NCBI RefSeq assembly: GCF_018129995.1
Contig: NZ_JAFCKS010000002.1
Span: 248,001-312,000 of the forward strand
Source: Bradyrhizobium sp. SZCCT0153
GTDB taxonomy: Bacteria > Pseudomonadota > Alphaproteobacteria > Rhizobiales > Xanthobacteraceae
DNA: 64,000 nucleotides
Reading direction: 5' to 3'
Under the pieces are notes generated by a model. The model worked only from the letters and a program-made list of their open reading frames with translations, searched no databases and was not told where the DNA came from. Positions 49,250-57,843 of this stretch are shown piece after piece (position 1 is the first letter of the stretch; each line of letters begins with the position of its first letter). Made by a program: the position numbers and the translations under genes.

Positions 49250-50143
49250 CTAAACCCTGATTTCGAACTCGTGCCGGACCTTGGCGATGTCGACAAGCGT
49301 CGGCAGGCCGGCCTCGTTGCCGAGGCGCTGGATCTTGAAGGTGGAGGCGGCGCGGGCAAAATCGAAATGTTCGCGCCAGCTTTTGCCGGGATGGGCAAGG
49401 TAGGAATAGACATAGGCGCCGTGGAAGACGTCGCCGGCGCCGTTGGTGTCGATCACGCGCTCGCGCGGGATCGGCATCGCCGGCATGACCTCGACCGCGC
49501 CTGTCTCGTTGTACCAGAGCAGGCCCTTCTCGCCCATGGTGATGCCGCCGATCTTGCAGCCGCGGCTCTTGAGGTAGTCGAGCATCTTCTCCGGCGTCAG
49601 GTCCATCTGCTCGCACAGGCGCTCGGCGACGATGGCGACGTCGATGAATTCGAGCAGCTCGTGCGTGTTGGTGCGCAGGCCGCCGCCGTCGAGCGAGGTC
49701 AGGATGCCGGCCTCGCGGCAGACTTTTGCGTAGTGGAGCGCGGCATCCGGCTGATGGCCGTCGACATGCAGCACGCGGCAGCCGCCGAGATTGAGCATCG
49801 GGAATGGGTGGATGTGATCGTCGTCGCGGCAGCGGACGATGGCCCGCTTGCCGTCCTTGGGCATGATGAAGGAGAGCGAGGACTGGTTGACCTTCCGCCC
49901 ATGCAGCGAGATTCCGTACTTTGCGCACATGTCCATGAACATGCGGCCGAGCCAGTCGTTGGCCGCGGTGGCGATGAGATCGGGCACGATGCCGAGCTTG
50001 GCGCAGCAGAACGCCGCCGTGACCGCATTGCCGCCGAAAGAGACCGCGTAGTCGGTCGCCACGTGCTTCTCGTCGCCGGTCGGCATGTGGTCGGTAATGA
50101 AGACGACGTCGATATAGGTCTGTCCGATGAAGAGAGCCTGCAT
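49250..50143 (-). CDS. PfkB-family carbohydrate kinase
   Basis: A 297-residue PfkB sugar kinase: N-terminal 'GQTYIDVVF', 'FGGNAVTAA' and the catalytic 'DTNGAGDVFHGAY'. It is more diverged than its neighbour, with GGNA in place of GGKG in the sugar site. I start at 50143 (MQALFIGQTY), the first residue of the fold; the frame open to 50296 adds a non-conserved arginine-rich segment. The substrate could be a ketose or nucleoside sugar. Confidence 0.85.
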   Translation of the reverse strand: MQALFIGQTYIDVVFITDHMPTGDEKHVATDYAVSFGGNAVTAAFCCAKLGIVPDLIATAANDWLGRMFMDMCAKYGISLHGRKVNQSSLSFIMPKDGKRAIVRCRDDDHIHPFPMLNLGGCRVLHVDGHQPDAALHYAKVCREAGILTSLDGGGLRTNTHELLEFIDVAIVAERLCEQMDLTPEKMLDYLKSRGCKIGGITMGEKGLLWYNETGAVEVMPAMPIPRERVIDTNGAGDVFHGAYVYSYLAHPGKSWREHFDFARAASTFKIQRLGNEAGLPTLVDIAKVRHEFEIRV

Positions 50144-50352
50144 TGCTTGTCCGTGATGCGCTTTGTGGTCCCGGCCGGCGCGCTTACTGTAACACCGGTT
50201 CCGCCGAGGGGCCGCTGAAATTATTCGCAAAACCGCCGCCCGAAGCGCTTGAGGTCGGCATGGGGCCGGAATACGACCATGACAGGGCAATGCCAAGCCC
50301 GGGCAAACGCCGTCTTTCGGTCCATGGTTCCGGGTCGATCAACGGGGGAAAG

Positions 50353-51201
50353 ATGATCACCGGTCTCGATCACGTCGTCGCTCTGGTCAGGGACATCGGT
50401 GCGGCCAGGGCGGCCTATCAGACGCTGCTCGGACGGGCGCCGGCCTGGCAGAATTCGGGCGAGGGCGCCGACCGGGTGCTGTTCACCCTTGCCAACATGA
50501 CGATCGAATTGATGGCGCCGAGCGGCTCCAGCGTCATCGCCGACCGCATGCGCGCGCTGCTGGACGACCAGGAAGGCATGCTCGCGAGCCTGTGCTTTCG
50601 TGTCGCGGACATGAGCAGGATGCACCGGCGGCTGGAGCGGGTGGCGCTCAAACCGGATCCGGTGGCTGAGGTCGAAAGCGGCGACGCGGAGAGCGGCGCG
50701 GTCCTGCACTGGAAACGGACGCGCGCGGCCACCGAGTTGACGCGCGGGTTGCGCATGTTCTTCCTCGAACTTGCCGACGAGCGCCCACTCTCGCCCGCGA
50801 CCGACATCGCGCCGATCGACGCGCTCGACCACGTCGTGATCACCACCGAGGATTCCGAGCGTGCCGCCGCGCTCTACGGCGCGCGGCTCGGGCTTGATCT
50901 GGCGCTCGACCGCTCGCATCAGGACTGGGGCCAGCTGATGTTCTTCCGCTGCGGCGATCTCGTCGTCGAGGTGGTGCGCCGCCCCGTCGCGGGCGGCGAC
51001 CTCACGCGCGACCGTCTCTGGGGCCTGAGCTGGCGGGTGGCCGACATCGACGCCACGCGCGCCCGACTGATCGCCGGCGGCCTCGACGTCACCGAGGTCC
51101 GCAACGGCCGCAAGCCGGGCACGCGGGTGATGACGGTGCGGAGCGGCACCTGCGGCATCCAGACCGTGCTGCTGGAGCGCTCGCCGAAGCCGGTGGATTG
51201 A
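50353..51201 (+). CDS. VOC-family protein with two glyoxalase-like domains
   Basis: A 282-residue protein made of two vicinal-oxygen-chelate modules (about 1-130 and 150-280). The first begins 'ITGLDHVVALVRD', the second 'IDALDHVVITTED', each with the His that starts the metal site, and 'VVEVV' supplies a later acidic ligand. The ATG at 50353 has GGGGGAAAG upstream; the frame open from 50143 is a longer artefact. It could be a dioxygenase, lyase or resistance protein; unknown. Confidence 0.8.
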   Translation: MITGLDHVVALVRDIGAARAAYQTLLGRAPAWQNSGEGADRVLFTLANMTIELMAPSGSSVIADRMRALLDDQEGMLASLCFRVADMSRMHRRLERVALKPDPVAEVESGDAESGAVLHWKRTRAATELTRGLRMFFLELADERPLSPATDIAPIDALDHVVITTEDSERAAALYGARLGLDLALDRSHQDWGQLMFFRCGDLVVEVVRRPVAGGDLTRDRLWGLSWRVADIDATRARLIAGGLDVTEVRNGRKPGTRVMTVRSGTCGIQTVLLERSPKPVD

Positions 51202-51217
51202 GGCCGGTCTCTCCGCT

Positions 51218-51304
51218 CGTCATTGCGAGCGTAGCGAAGCAATCCAGCATCCCTCACCGGAGACAGTCTGAATTGCTTCGTCGCAAGGGCACCTCGCAAT
51301 GACG
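51218..51304. repeat. Dispersed palindromic repeat, family A
   Basis: 87 bp with outer arms CGTCATTGCGAG/CTCGCAATGACG and inner GAAGCAATCC/GAATTGCTTC. Same length and layout as 35079-35165, and clearly the same element. Confidence 0.75.
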
Positions 51305-51353
51305 GCGCGCGCGTGTTACACGGCATCCTGACAGCACCCAGCGAGCGACCGGT

Positions 51354-52067
51354 TTGGCGATAGCGAAGGCAAAGCGAACTCTGAAATGGCAGCGCGATCC
51401 CGAGGGGATGCGGCTGCGCATTCTCGAAGCCGCCAAGCAGGAATTCTCGGCTCACGGGCTCGCCGGCGCCCGCGTCGACCGGATCGCGGCCAAGGCCGGC
51501 GCCAACAAGCGCATGCTCTACTATCACGTCGGCAACAAGGACGAGCTCTATCTCACGGTGCTCGAAGGCGCCTATGACAAGATCCGCAGCGAGGAAAGGG
51601 GGCTCGATCTCGAGCATCTCGATCCGCCCGAGGCGATCCGGCGCCTGATCGAGTTCACCTGGAATTACTTCCTGCGCAATCCCGAGTTCCTGTCGCTGCT
51701 GCAGACCGAGAACCTCGCGCGCGCAAAGCACCTGAAGCGCTCGACCAAGGTCAAGTCGATGCACTCGCCCTTCGTCGAGATGATCCGCACCGTGGTGCGG
51801 CGCGGCGTCGACAGCGGCGACTTCCAGGTCGCGGTCGATCCGGTACAGCTCTACATCTCGATCGCGGGACTTTGCTTCTTCTATCTGTCGAACTCGGCGA
51901 CGCTGAGCGTGATCTTCGGCCGCGATCTGCTGGACAAGAAAGCCAAGGACGAGCGGCTCGCCCACATGGTCGGCCTCGTGCTGGCGGCGCTGACGGGGCA
52001 GTCGACCGCGCTGTTCGACGTGGTGAAAGCGCCGAAAAAGCGCGCGACGGTGGCGCAGACGGTTTAG
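51354..52067 (+). CDS. TetR-family transcriptional regulator
   Basis: A 237-residue regulator with an N-terminal helix-turn-helix ('ARVDRIAAKAGANKRMLYYHVGNKDELY') of the TetR class and a C-terminal ligand domain resembling TetR_C (CgmR/RutR-like). The best start is TTG 51354; no stronger start lies nearby. It precedes, in the same orientation, the ABC-import/catabolic operon starting at 52354 and is the obvious candidate to control it. Confidence 0.83.
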   Translation: MAIAKAKRTLKWQRDPEGMRLRILEAAKQEFSAHGLAGARVDRIAAKAGANKRMLYYHVGNKDELYLTVLEGAYDKIRSEERGLDLEHLDPPEAIRRLIEFTWNYFLRNPEFLSLLQTENLARAKHLKRSTKVKSMHSPFVEMIRTVVRRGVDSGDFQVAVDPVQLYISIAGLCFFYLSNSATLSVIFGRDLLDKKAKDERLAHMVGLVLAALTGQSTALFDVVKAPKKRATVAQTV

Positions 52068-52121
52068 CGGCGCAATTCGCGCGCCGCCCAACGGGTACTC
52101 TCCCGCCTCACCAATCTCTCA

Positions 52122-52219
52122 CCGCGCCCGCGAAAGCGGGCGATCCAGTATTCCAGACACGGTGAAGGAATACGGATAGGCCGCGGCGTCCTGGATTGCG
52201 CCTTCGCGGGGAATGACAC
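52122..52219. repeat. Dispersed palindromic repeat, family F
   Basis: CGCCCGCGAAAGCGGGCG, then ATCCAGTATTCCAG with a partly matching CTGGATTGCGCCTTCGCGGGGAATGAC. It lies between the TetR gene and the ABC operon. Confidence 0.5.
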
Positions 52220-52353
52220 CGAGGATGCGGCGCCACCAACGCATCCTCCGAATCCCGGAACCCCGGCGCAAACGTCACAGGGAAAGGGCTGGACAGTATT
52301 TATCCAACGGGTTAATTTCTCCCCAGAACGAACAAGAATGCCGGGAGTGAGAC

Positions 52354-53163
52354 GTGGCTGAGTTGAAGCCGCAAAGTGCGGTGTCCAAGATGCTGAATGC
52401 GGCCTGGGTTCGGCCGTTCTTGTTCCTCGTCTTCATCGTCGTCGCCTGGGACCTGGCGATCCGGCTGTTCAGGATCCCCGCCTACCAGATCCCGTCGCCG
52501 GGCGATGTCCTTGCGGTGCTGCGCACCGACTGGCCGGAACTGCTGCGGCAATCCTGGCCGACGACCTATGCGACCGTCTGCGGCTTCCTGCTGTCGGCGC
52601 TGTTCGGCATTCCGGTCGCGATGCTGATCGCGGGGTCGAAGACGGTGGAGAGCTACGTCTATCCGCTGCTGGTGTTCTCGCAGTCCGTGCCGAAGATCGC
52701 GATCGCGCCGCTGTTTGTGGTGTGGTTCGGCTTCGGCATCATTCCGAAAGTGATCTCGGCGTTCCTGCTCGGCTTCTTCCCGGTGGTGGTTTCCGCCGTC
52801 CAGGGCTTCAAATCTGTCGATCCCGATATGGTCGATCTCGCCCGCGCCATGCAGGGCAGCCGTTTCCAGGTGTTTTGTGCCGTGAACCTGCCGCATGCGC
52901 TGCCGGCGATCTTCTCCGGCCTCAAAGTATCGGTGACGCTGGCCGTGGTCGGCGCCGTCGTCGGCGAGTTCGTCGGCTCCAATTCCGGCATCGGTTATGT
53001 GATGCAACGCTCGATCGGAACCTTCGACCTTCCGACCATGTTTGCAGCGCTCGTGATCCTGGCGCTGCTCGGCGTGATGCTGTTCTGGATCGTGGACCGG
53101 ATCGAGAAGCTGGTCATTCCCTGGCATGTCAGCCAGCGCGAGGACGTGATTTTCGCAGCATAA
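52354..53163 (+). CDS. ABC transporter permease (NitT/TauT family)
   Basis: A 269-residue permease of the SsuC/TauC type with six membrane helices and the ATPase-contact loop 'DLARAMQGSRFQVFCAVNLPHALPAIFSGLK'. GTG 52354 has CGGGAG upstream. First gene of a seven-gene operon. Family members carry sulfonates, nitrate, thiamine precursors or aromatic acids. Confidence 0.88.
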   Translation: MAELKPQSAVSKMLNAAWVRPFLFLVFIVVAWDLAIRLFRIPAYQIPSPGDVLAVLRTDWPELLRQSWPTTYATVCGFLLSALFGIPVAMLIAGSKTVESYVYPLLVFSQSVPKIAIAPLFVVWFGFGIIPKVISAFLLGFFPVVVSAVQGFKSVDPDMVDLARAMQGSRFQVFCAVNLPHALPAIFSGLKVSVTLAVVGAVVGEFVGSNSGIGYVMQRSIGTFDLPTMFAALVILALLGVMLFWIVDRIEKLVIPWHVSQREDVIFAA

Positions 53164-53247
53164 TTAAAGCAACGAGCGGCCAGCAACGGCCCAAGCAACA
53201 GAACATAAGTAACAGCACATAAGCAACAACGACAAGGGAGAGTGACG

Positions 53248-54240
53248 ATGAAGCGGTGGATAGGAGCTGTCTCTGCGGCGCTGATGGTGTTCGCGGCCAT
53301 GCCGGCGCAAGCGGCCGACAAGGTCGTGCTGATGCTGAACTGGTACGTCTATGGCGAGCACGCGCCGTTCTATTACGGCAAGGCCAAGGGCATTTACGCA
53401 GCCGAAGGCATCGATCTCGAGATACAGGAAGGCCGCGGCTCCGCTGCGACCACGCAGGCGGTCGCCGCCAAGACCGCCGACTTCGGCTATGTCGACGTGC
53501 CCACCATGATGCGCGCCGCGATCAAGGGCGCACCTGTGGTCTCGACCGGTGTGCTGCTCCAGACCAGCCCGATGTCCGCGATGGGCTTCGTCGACAAGAA
53601 CATCAGGAAGCCCGAAGACATCAAGGGCAAGACGGTGGCGATCACGCCGGCCGACTCCATGACCCAGATCTGGCCGCTGTTCCTGAAGAAGACCGGCCTC
53701 AAGGAAAGCGACTTCCAGACGGTCGCCGGCGACGGCCAGACCAAGCTCAACGCGGTCATCAACGGCCAGGCCGATCTTCTGCTCGGCTACGTCATGGACC
53801 AGTCGATGAAGATCAAGGACGCCACCGGCAAGGATGTCTATCCGATCAAGTTCGCCGACTACGGCATCAACATGGTCTCCTCGGGCATCATCGCCAACTC
53901 CGACTACGTGAAGGCCAATGCCGACCTCGTCCGCCGCTTCATGTCGGCGACGACCAAGGCGGTCGAGGCCGCCGAGAAGGAGCCGAAGGCGGCGGCGCAG
54001 TCGATCCTCGATGCCAACCCCAAGGGCGGCAAGATCGATACCCTGACGCAGGGCTTTGAGCTGACCGTTCCGCTCTACCGGACCCCCGAGACCAAGAGCA
54101 AGCGGCCATTCCAGGTCACCGACCAGAACATGACTGATACGGTCAACCTCATGGTCGAATATGGCGGGCTCGATGCCAAGGCCAAGGAGAACCCGAAAGC
54201 CTTCTACACCAACGACTATCTGCCGAAGAGCGGCTCGTGA
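53248..54240 (+). CDS. ABC transporter substrate-binding protein (SsuA/THI5-like)
   Basis: A 330-residue periplasmic protein with a Sec signal peptide (cleavage after AQA). 'LMLNWYVYGEHAPFYYGKAKGIY' is the typical start of SsuA/THI5-like binding domains, and 'LQTSPMSAMGF' and 'DSMTQIWP' line the expected pocket. ATG 53248 fits the GGGAG ribosome-binding site better than GTG 53242. The stop overlaps the ATPase gene by four bases. Confidence 0.87.
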   Translation: MKRWIGAVSAALMVFAAMPAQAADKVVLMLNWYVYGEHAPFYYGKAKGIYAAEGIDLEIQEGRGSAATTQAVAAKTADFGYVDVPTMMRAAIKGAPVVSTGVLLQTSPMSAMGFVDKNIRKPEDIKGKTVAITPADSMTQIWPLFLKKTGLKESDFQTVAGDGQTKLNAVINGQADLLLGYVMDQSMKIKDATGKDVYPIKFADYGINMVSSGIIANSDYVKANADLVRRFMSATTKAVEAAEKEPKAAAQSILDANPKGGKIDTLTQGFELTVPLYRTPETKSKRPFQVTDQNMTDTVNLMVEYGGLDAKAKENPKAFYTNDYLPKSGS

Positions 54241-55085
54241 AACCAGCGACTATATCGAGTGACACCGTGCAGCCGGCCGCGCATCTGAGACTGGTGAGCG
54301 ACCGGGCTGTCGGCGATGCGTCGGGCATCAGGCTATCAGGCGTGTCGAAGACCTACCGGACGCGCGACGGCGATGTGCCGTCGCTGCGGCCGCTCGACTT
54401 CCACATCAACGACGGCGAGTTCTTCGTCGTGGTCGGCCCGTCCGGCTGCGGCAAGTCCACGCTGCTCAAGCTGATCTCGGGATTGCTGCCGCCGACGGCG
54501 GGCGAGATCCTGGTCGAGGGCGAGAAGGTGACGGCGCCGCACGGCAATGTCGGCATCGTCTTCCAGAACGCGCTGTTGCTGCCATGGCGCAACATCCTGT
54601 CCAACGTGATGCTGCCGATCGACATGAAGCGGCTGCCGCGGCAGACATATCTCGACCGCGCCAAGGCGCTGTTGAAGCTGGTCGGGCTGGAAGGCTTCGA
54701 GAAGAAGCTGCCCTGGCAGCTCTCCGGCGGCATGCAGCAGCGCGCCTCGATCTGCCGCGCCCTGGTGCATGATCCCAGGATCATGCTGATGGACGAGCCG
54801 TTCGGCGCGCTCGATGCGTTGACGCGCGAGCGCATGAATGTCGAGCTGATGCGGATCCAGCGCGAGACGAAGAAGACCGTGCTGCTGATTACGCATTCGA
54901 TTCCCGAGGCCGTGTTCCTCGCCGACCGCGTGCTGGTCATGACCGAACGGCCCGGCGCGGTCGCCGCGATCTACGACGTGCCGCTGCCGCGCCCGCGCTC
55001 GCTCGACGTGATGGCCGATCCGGTGTTTACCGAGCTCGTGCAACGCATCCGCAAGCACTTCTTTTCACAGGGTGCATTGGACTAG
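54237..55085 (+). CDS. ABC transporter ATP-binding protein
   Basis: A 282-residue ATPase of the SsuB/TauB class: Walker A GPSGCGKST, signature LSGGMQQR, Walker B 'IMLMDEP' and switch 'LITHSIPEA'. A 30-residue N-terminal extension precedes the domain. GTG 54237 overlaps the preceding stop (GTGA). With the permease and binding protein it completes an importer. Confidence 0.9.
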   Translation: MKPATISSDTVQPAAHLRLVSDRAVGDASGIRLSGVSKTYRTRDGDVPSLRPLDFHINDGEFFVVVGPSGCGKSTLLKLISGLLPPTAGEILVEGEKVTAPHGNVGIVFQNALLLPWRNILSNVMLPIDMKRLPRQTYLDRAKALLKLVGLEGFEKKLPWQLSGGMQQRASICRALVHDPRIMLMDEPFGALDALTRERMNVELMRIQRETKKTVLLITHSIPEAVFLADRVLVMTERPGAVAAIYDVPLPRPRSLDVMADPVFTELVQRIRKHFFSQGALD

Positions 55086-55126
55086 GTGGTTATGGTGTTC
55101 TCTGAACGGGCCATATGCGCGGTGCG

Positions 55127-55246
55127 CTCCCTCCCCCGCCTGCGGGGGAGGGCTGGGGAGAGGGTGTCTCCACTCGCGAGAACCCCCAAGGGAAGAAAGC
55201 CCTCACCCGGCGCTGCGCGCCGACCTCTCCCGCAAGCGGGAGAGGT
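55127..55246. repeat. Dispersed palindromic repeat, family D, long copy inside an operon
   Basis: Arms CTCCCTCCCCCGCCTGCGGGGGAGGG and ACCTCTCCCGCAAGCGGGAGAGGT around GTGTCTCC...AAAGCCCTCACCC. It separates the importer genes from the enzyme genes and could uncouple their expression. Confidence 0.65.
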
Positions 55247-55287
55247 GCACTGCCACCTGAGTCACATCTCGGGAGCCAGGTGACACC

Positions 55288-56685
55288 ATGGCCCCCCGCC
55301 TGAAGCTGCGAGACATCGCCTTCTTCGAACGACCCGTGCATTTCGCGCGGCCGTTCCGCTTTGGCGCCATCACCATCAACGCGACGCCGCAGCTGTTCGT
55401 GCGGGTCGAGATCGAGGTGGAGGGCAGGGGCAGTGCGGTCGGCGCCAGCGCCGAACTGCTGGTGCCAAAATGGTTCGACAAGCGGCCGGAGCTGTCGCCG
55501 GCGCAGACGGTCGACGGCCTGCGGCGCTCGCTTCAGATCGCACGCGGTCTTTATCTGGCGCGCACTGGATTTCAGACCGCGTTCGATCTGCATGCCGCGT
55601 GCCTCGGCGCCCAGGTCGCGACTTGTGCGAAGAAGAACATTCCGGCGCTCGCGGCGGCTTATGGCCCCGCGGAAATTGACAAGGCGATCCTCGATGCGCT
55701 GCTCCGGGCCGCCGAGACCAGCTTTTTCGACGGCATGGCCGGCAACATTGCCGGCATCGATGCGCGGCTTTCGCCAGACCTGAAGGAAACGGATGTCACG
55801 ACGTTTCTCTCCGCCCGGAAGCCGCTGCCGCGCGTTGCTATCAGGCATACCGTCGGCCTCGACGACATCGTCGAAGGCAAGGGCGGCGTTGCCGATGTCC
55901 ATGAGAACGCCGGCGCGAGGTACTTCAAGCTGAAGCTGTCGGGTGACCCATCGGCCGATGCGACGCGGCTGGCACGCATCGGCACGGAGCTCGAGGCGCT
56001 TGGTCATGACTATAAGGTGACGCTCGACGCGAACGAGCAGTACGCCGATCTCGACGCACTGCATGCCCTGGTCAATCGCCTCGATCATGACGCCGCATTG
56101 CGGCCGATCGCCTCGCGCCTGCTCTATGTCGAACAGCCGATGCCGCGCGACATCACCCGGCAGTCGCCGCTCGGCTCGCTGGCTGCACGCGGCTTCATCA
56201 TCGACGAGGCGGATGATTCCTATGACGCCTTCCCGGCGGCGCGGGCCCTCGGCTATCACGGCATCTCCTCGAAATCCTGCAAGGGCCTTTACAAGTCCAT
56301 CGTCAACGCAACGCGCGCGGCGAAATGGAGCGAGGGCGGAGAGAGGTTCTTCGTAACCGGCGAGGACCTGACCTGTCAGCCCGGCCTTGCCGTCCAGCAG
56401 GATCTCGCGCTTGGCGCTCTGATCGGCGTCACCCATGCCGAACGCAACGGCCATCACTATGTCGATGGCTTTGGCGAGGCGCCCGCCGCCGAAGCGCAGG
56501 CCTTCGCGGCCGCACATCCCGATCTCTACGCCGATGCCGGGCAGGGCATCCGGCTCTCCATCCACGACGGCGATCTCCTGACGGGATCGCTTCACGCTGC
56601 GGGGTTTGCGACGTCGGTCCATCCGGACTGGCCGGCGCTCCGCCCGCTCGAACAGCCAACATCACTTCAGGAGCAATTGGCATGA
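55288..56685 (+). CDS. Enolase-superfamily protein (mandelate racemase/MLE-like)
   Basis: A 465-residue enolase-superfamily enzyme, longer than usual because of insertions around 130-180. Catalytic residues follow the muconate-lactonizing pattern: Lys214-x-Lys216, metal ligands Asp247 (LDAN), Glu282 (VEQP) and Asp306, and Lys329 (SSKSCK) on the opposite face. It may act as a cycloisomerase, epimerase or dehydratase on the imported compound. The stop overlaps the start of the dehydrogenase gene by four bases. Confidence 0.8.
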   Translation: MAPRLKLRDIAFFERPVHFARPFRFGAITINATPQLFVRVEIEVEGRGSAVGASAELLVPKWFDKRPELSPAQTVDGLRRSLQIARGLYLARTGFQTAFDLHAACLGAQVATCAKKNIPALAAAYGPAEIDKAILDALLRAAETSFFDGMAGNIAGIDARLSPDLKETDVTTFLSARKPLPRVAIRHTVGLDDIVEGKGGVADVHENAGARYFKLKLSGDPSADATRLARIGTELEALGHDYKVTLDANEQYADLDALHALVNRLDHDAALRPIASRLLYVEQPMPRDITRQSPLGSLAARGFIIDEADDSYDAFPAARALGYHGISSKSCKGLYKSIVNATRAAKWSEGGERFFVTGEDLTCQPGLAVQQDLALGALIGVTHAERNGHHYVDGFGEAPAAEAQAFAAAHPDLYADAGQGIRLSIHDGDLLTGSLHAAGFATSVHPDWPALRPLEQPTSLQEQLA

Positions 56686-57833
56686 CCACCCAACGCCTCG
56701 GCCTCATCATGAACGGCGTCACCGGCCGCATGGGGCTCAACCAGCATCTGATCCGCTCGATCGTCGCGATCCGTGAGCAGGGCGGCGTCCGCTTGAAGAA
56801 CGGCGACCGCATCATGCCCGATCCGATCCTGGTCGGCCGCAGCGCCGAGAAGGTCGAGGCGCTTGCCAAGCGCTACAACATCACGCGCTGGACCACCGAC
56901 CTCGACGCCGCGCTCGCCGACAAGAACGACACCATGTTCTTCGACGCCGCGACCACGCAGGCCCGGCCCGGCCTGTTGACCCAGGCCATCAATGCCGGCA
57001 AGCACGTCTATTGCGAGAAGCCGATTGCGACGAACTTCGAGGAGGCGCTCGAGGTCGTCAAGCTTGCCAACGCCAAGGGCGTCAAGCACGGCACGGTTCA
57101 GGACAAGCTGTTCCTGCCCGGCCTGAAGAAGATCGCCTTCCTGCGCGATTCCGGCTTCTTCGGCCGCATCCTCTCGGTGCGCGGCGAGTTCGGCTATTGG
57201 GTGTTCGAAGGCGGCTGGCAGGAGGCGCAGCGGCCGTCCTGGAATTATCGCGACGAGGACGGTGGCGGCATCATTCTGGATATGGTCTGTCACTGGCGCT
57301 ACGTGCTCGACAACCTCTTCGGCAATGTCCAGAGCGTGGTCTGCATCGGCAATACCGACATTCCCGAGCGCTACGACGAGCAGGGCAAGAAGTACAAGGC
57401 GACGGCAGACGATTCCGCCTATGCAACCTTCCAGCTCGAGGGCGGCGTCATCGCCCATATCAACATGTCCTGGGTGACGCGCGTCTATCGTGACGACCTC
57501 GTCACCTTCCAGGTCGACGGCACGCTCGGCTCCGCGGTCGCGGGTCTCTCCGATTGCATGATTCAGGCGCGGCAGGCGACCCCGAGGCCGGTGTGGAATC
57601 CCGACGAGAAACGGTTGCACGATTTCTACGGCGACTGGCAGAAGCTGCCCGACAACGTCACCTACGACAACGGCTTCAAGGAGCAGTGGGAGATGTTCAT
57701 CCGCCACGTCTACGAGGATGCGCCCTACAAGTTCACGCTGCTCGAAGGCGTCAAGGGCGTACAGCTCGCCGAATGCGCGCTGAAGAGCTGGAAGGAGCGG
57801 CGCTGGATCGACGTCGCCCCGATCAAGGTCTGA
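56682..57833 (+). CDS. Gfo/Idh/MocA-family oxidoreductase
   Basis: A 383-residue NAD(P)-dependent dehydrogenase. N-terminal 'GVTGRMGLNQ' is a variant nucleotide-binding loop, and the family 'EKP' (112-114, CEKPIATN) is intact. The C-terminal half carries 'HWRYVLDNLFG' with a candidate catalytic His. Coupled to the preceding gene by ATGA. Family members oxidise cyclitols or sugars, which with the two TIM-barrel proteins downstream suggests an inositol-like or sugar-derived route. Confidence 0.87.
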   Translation: MTTQRLGLIMNGVTGRMGLNQHLIRSIVAIREQGGVRLKNGDRIMPDPILVGRSAEKVEALAKRYNITRWTTDLDAALADKNDTMFFDAATTQARPGLLTQAINAGKHVYCEKPIATNFEEALEVVKLANAKGVKHGTVQDKLFLPGLKKIAFLRDSGFFGRILSVRGEFGYWVFEGGWQEAQRPSWNYRDEDGGGIILDMVCHWRYVLDNLFGNVQSVVCIGNTDIPERYDEQGKKYKATADDSAYATFQLEGGVIAHINMSWVTRVYRDDLVTFQVDGTLGSAVAGLSDCMIQARQATPRPVWNPDEKRLHDFYGDWQKLPDNVTYDNGFKEQWEMFIRHVYEDAPYKFTLLEGVKGVQLAECALKSWKERRWIDVAPIKV

Positions 57834-57843
57834 GGAGGCAGAC

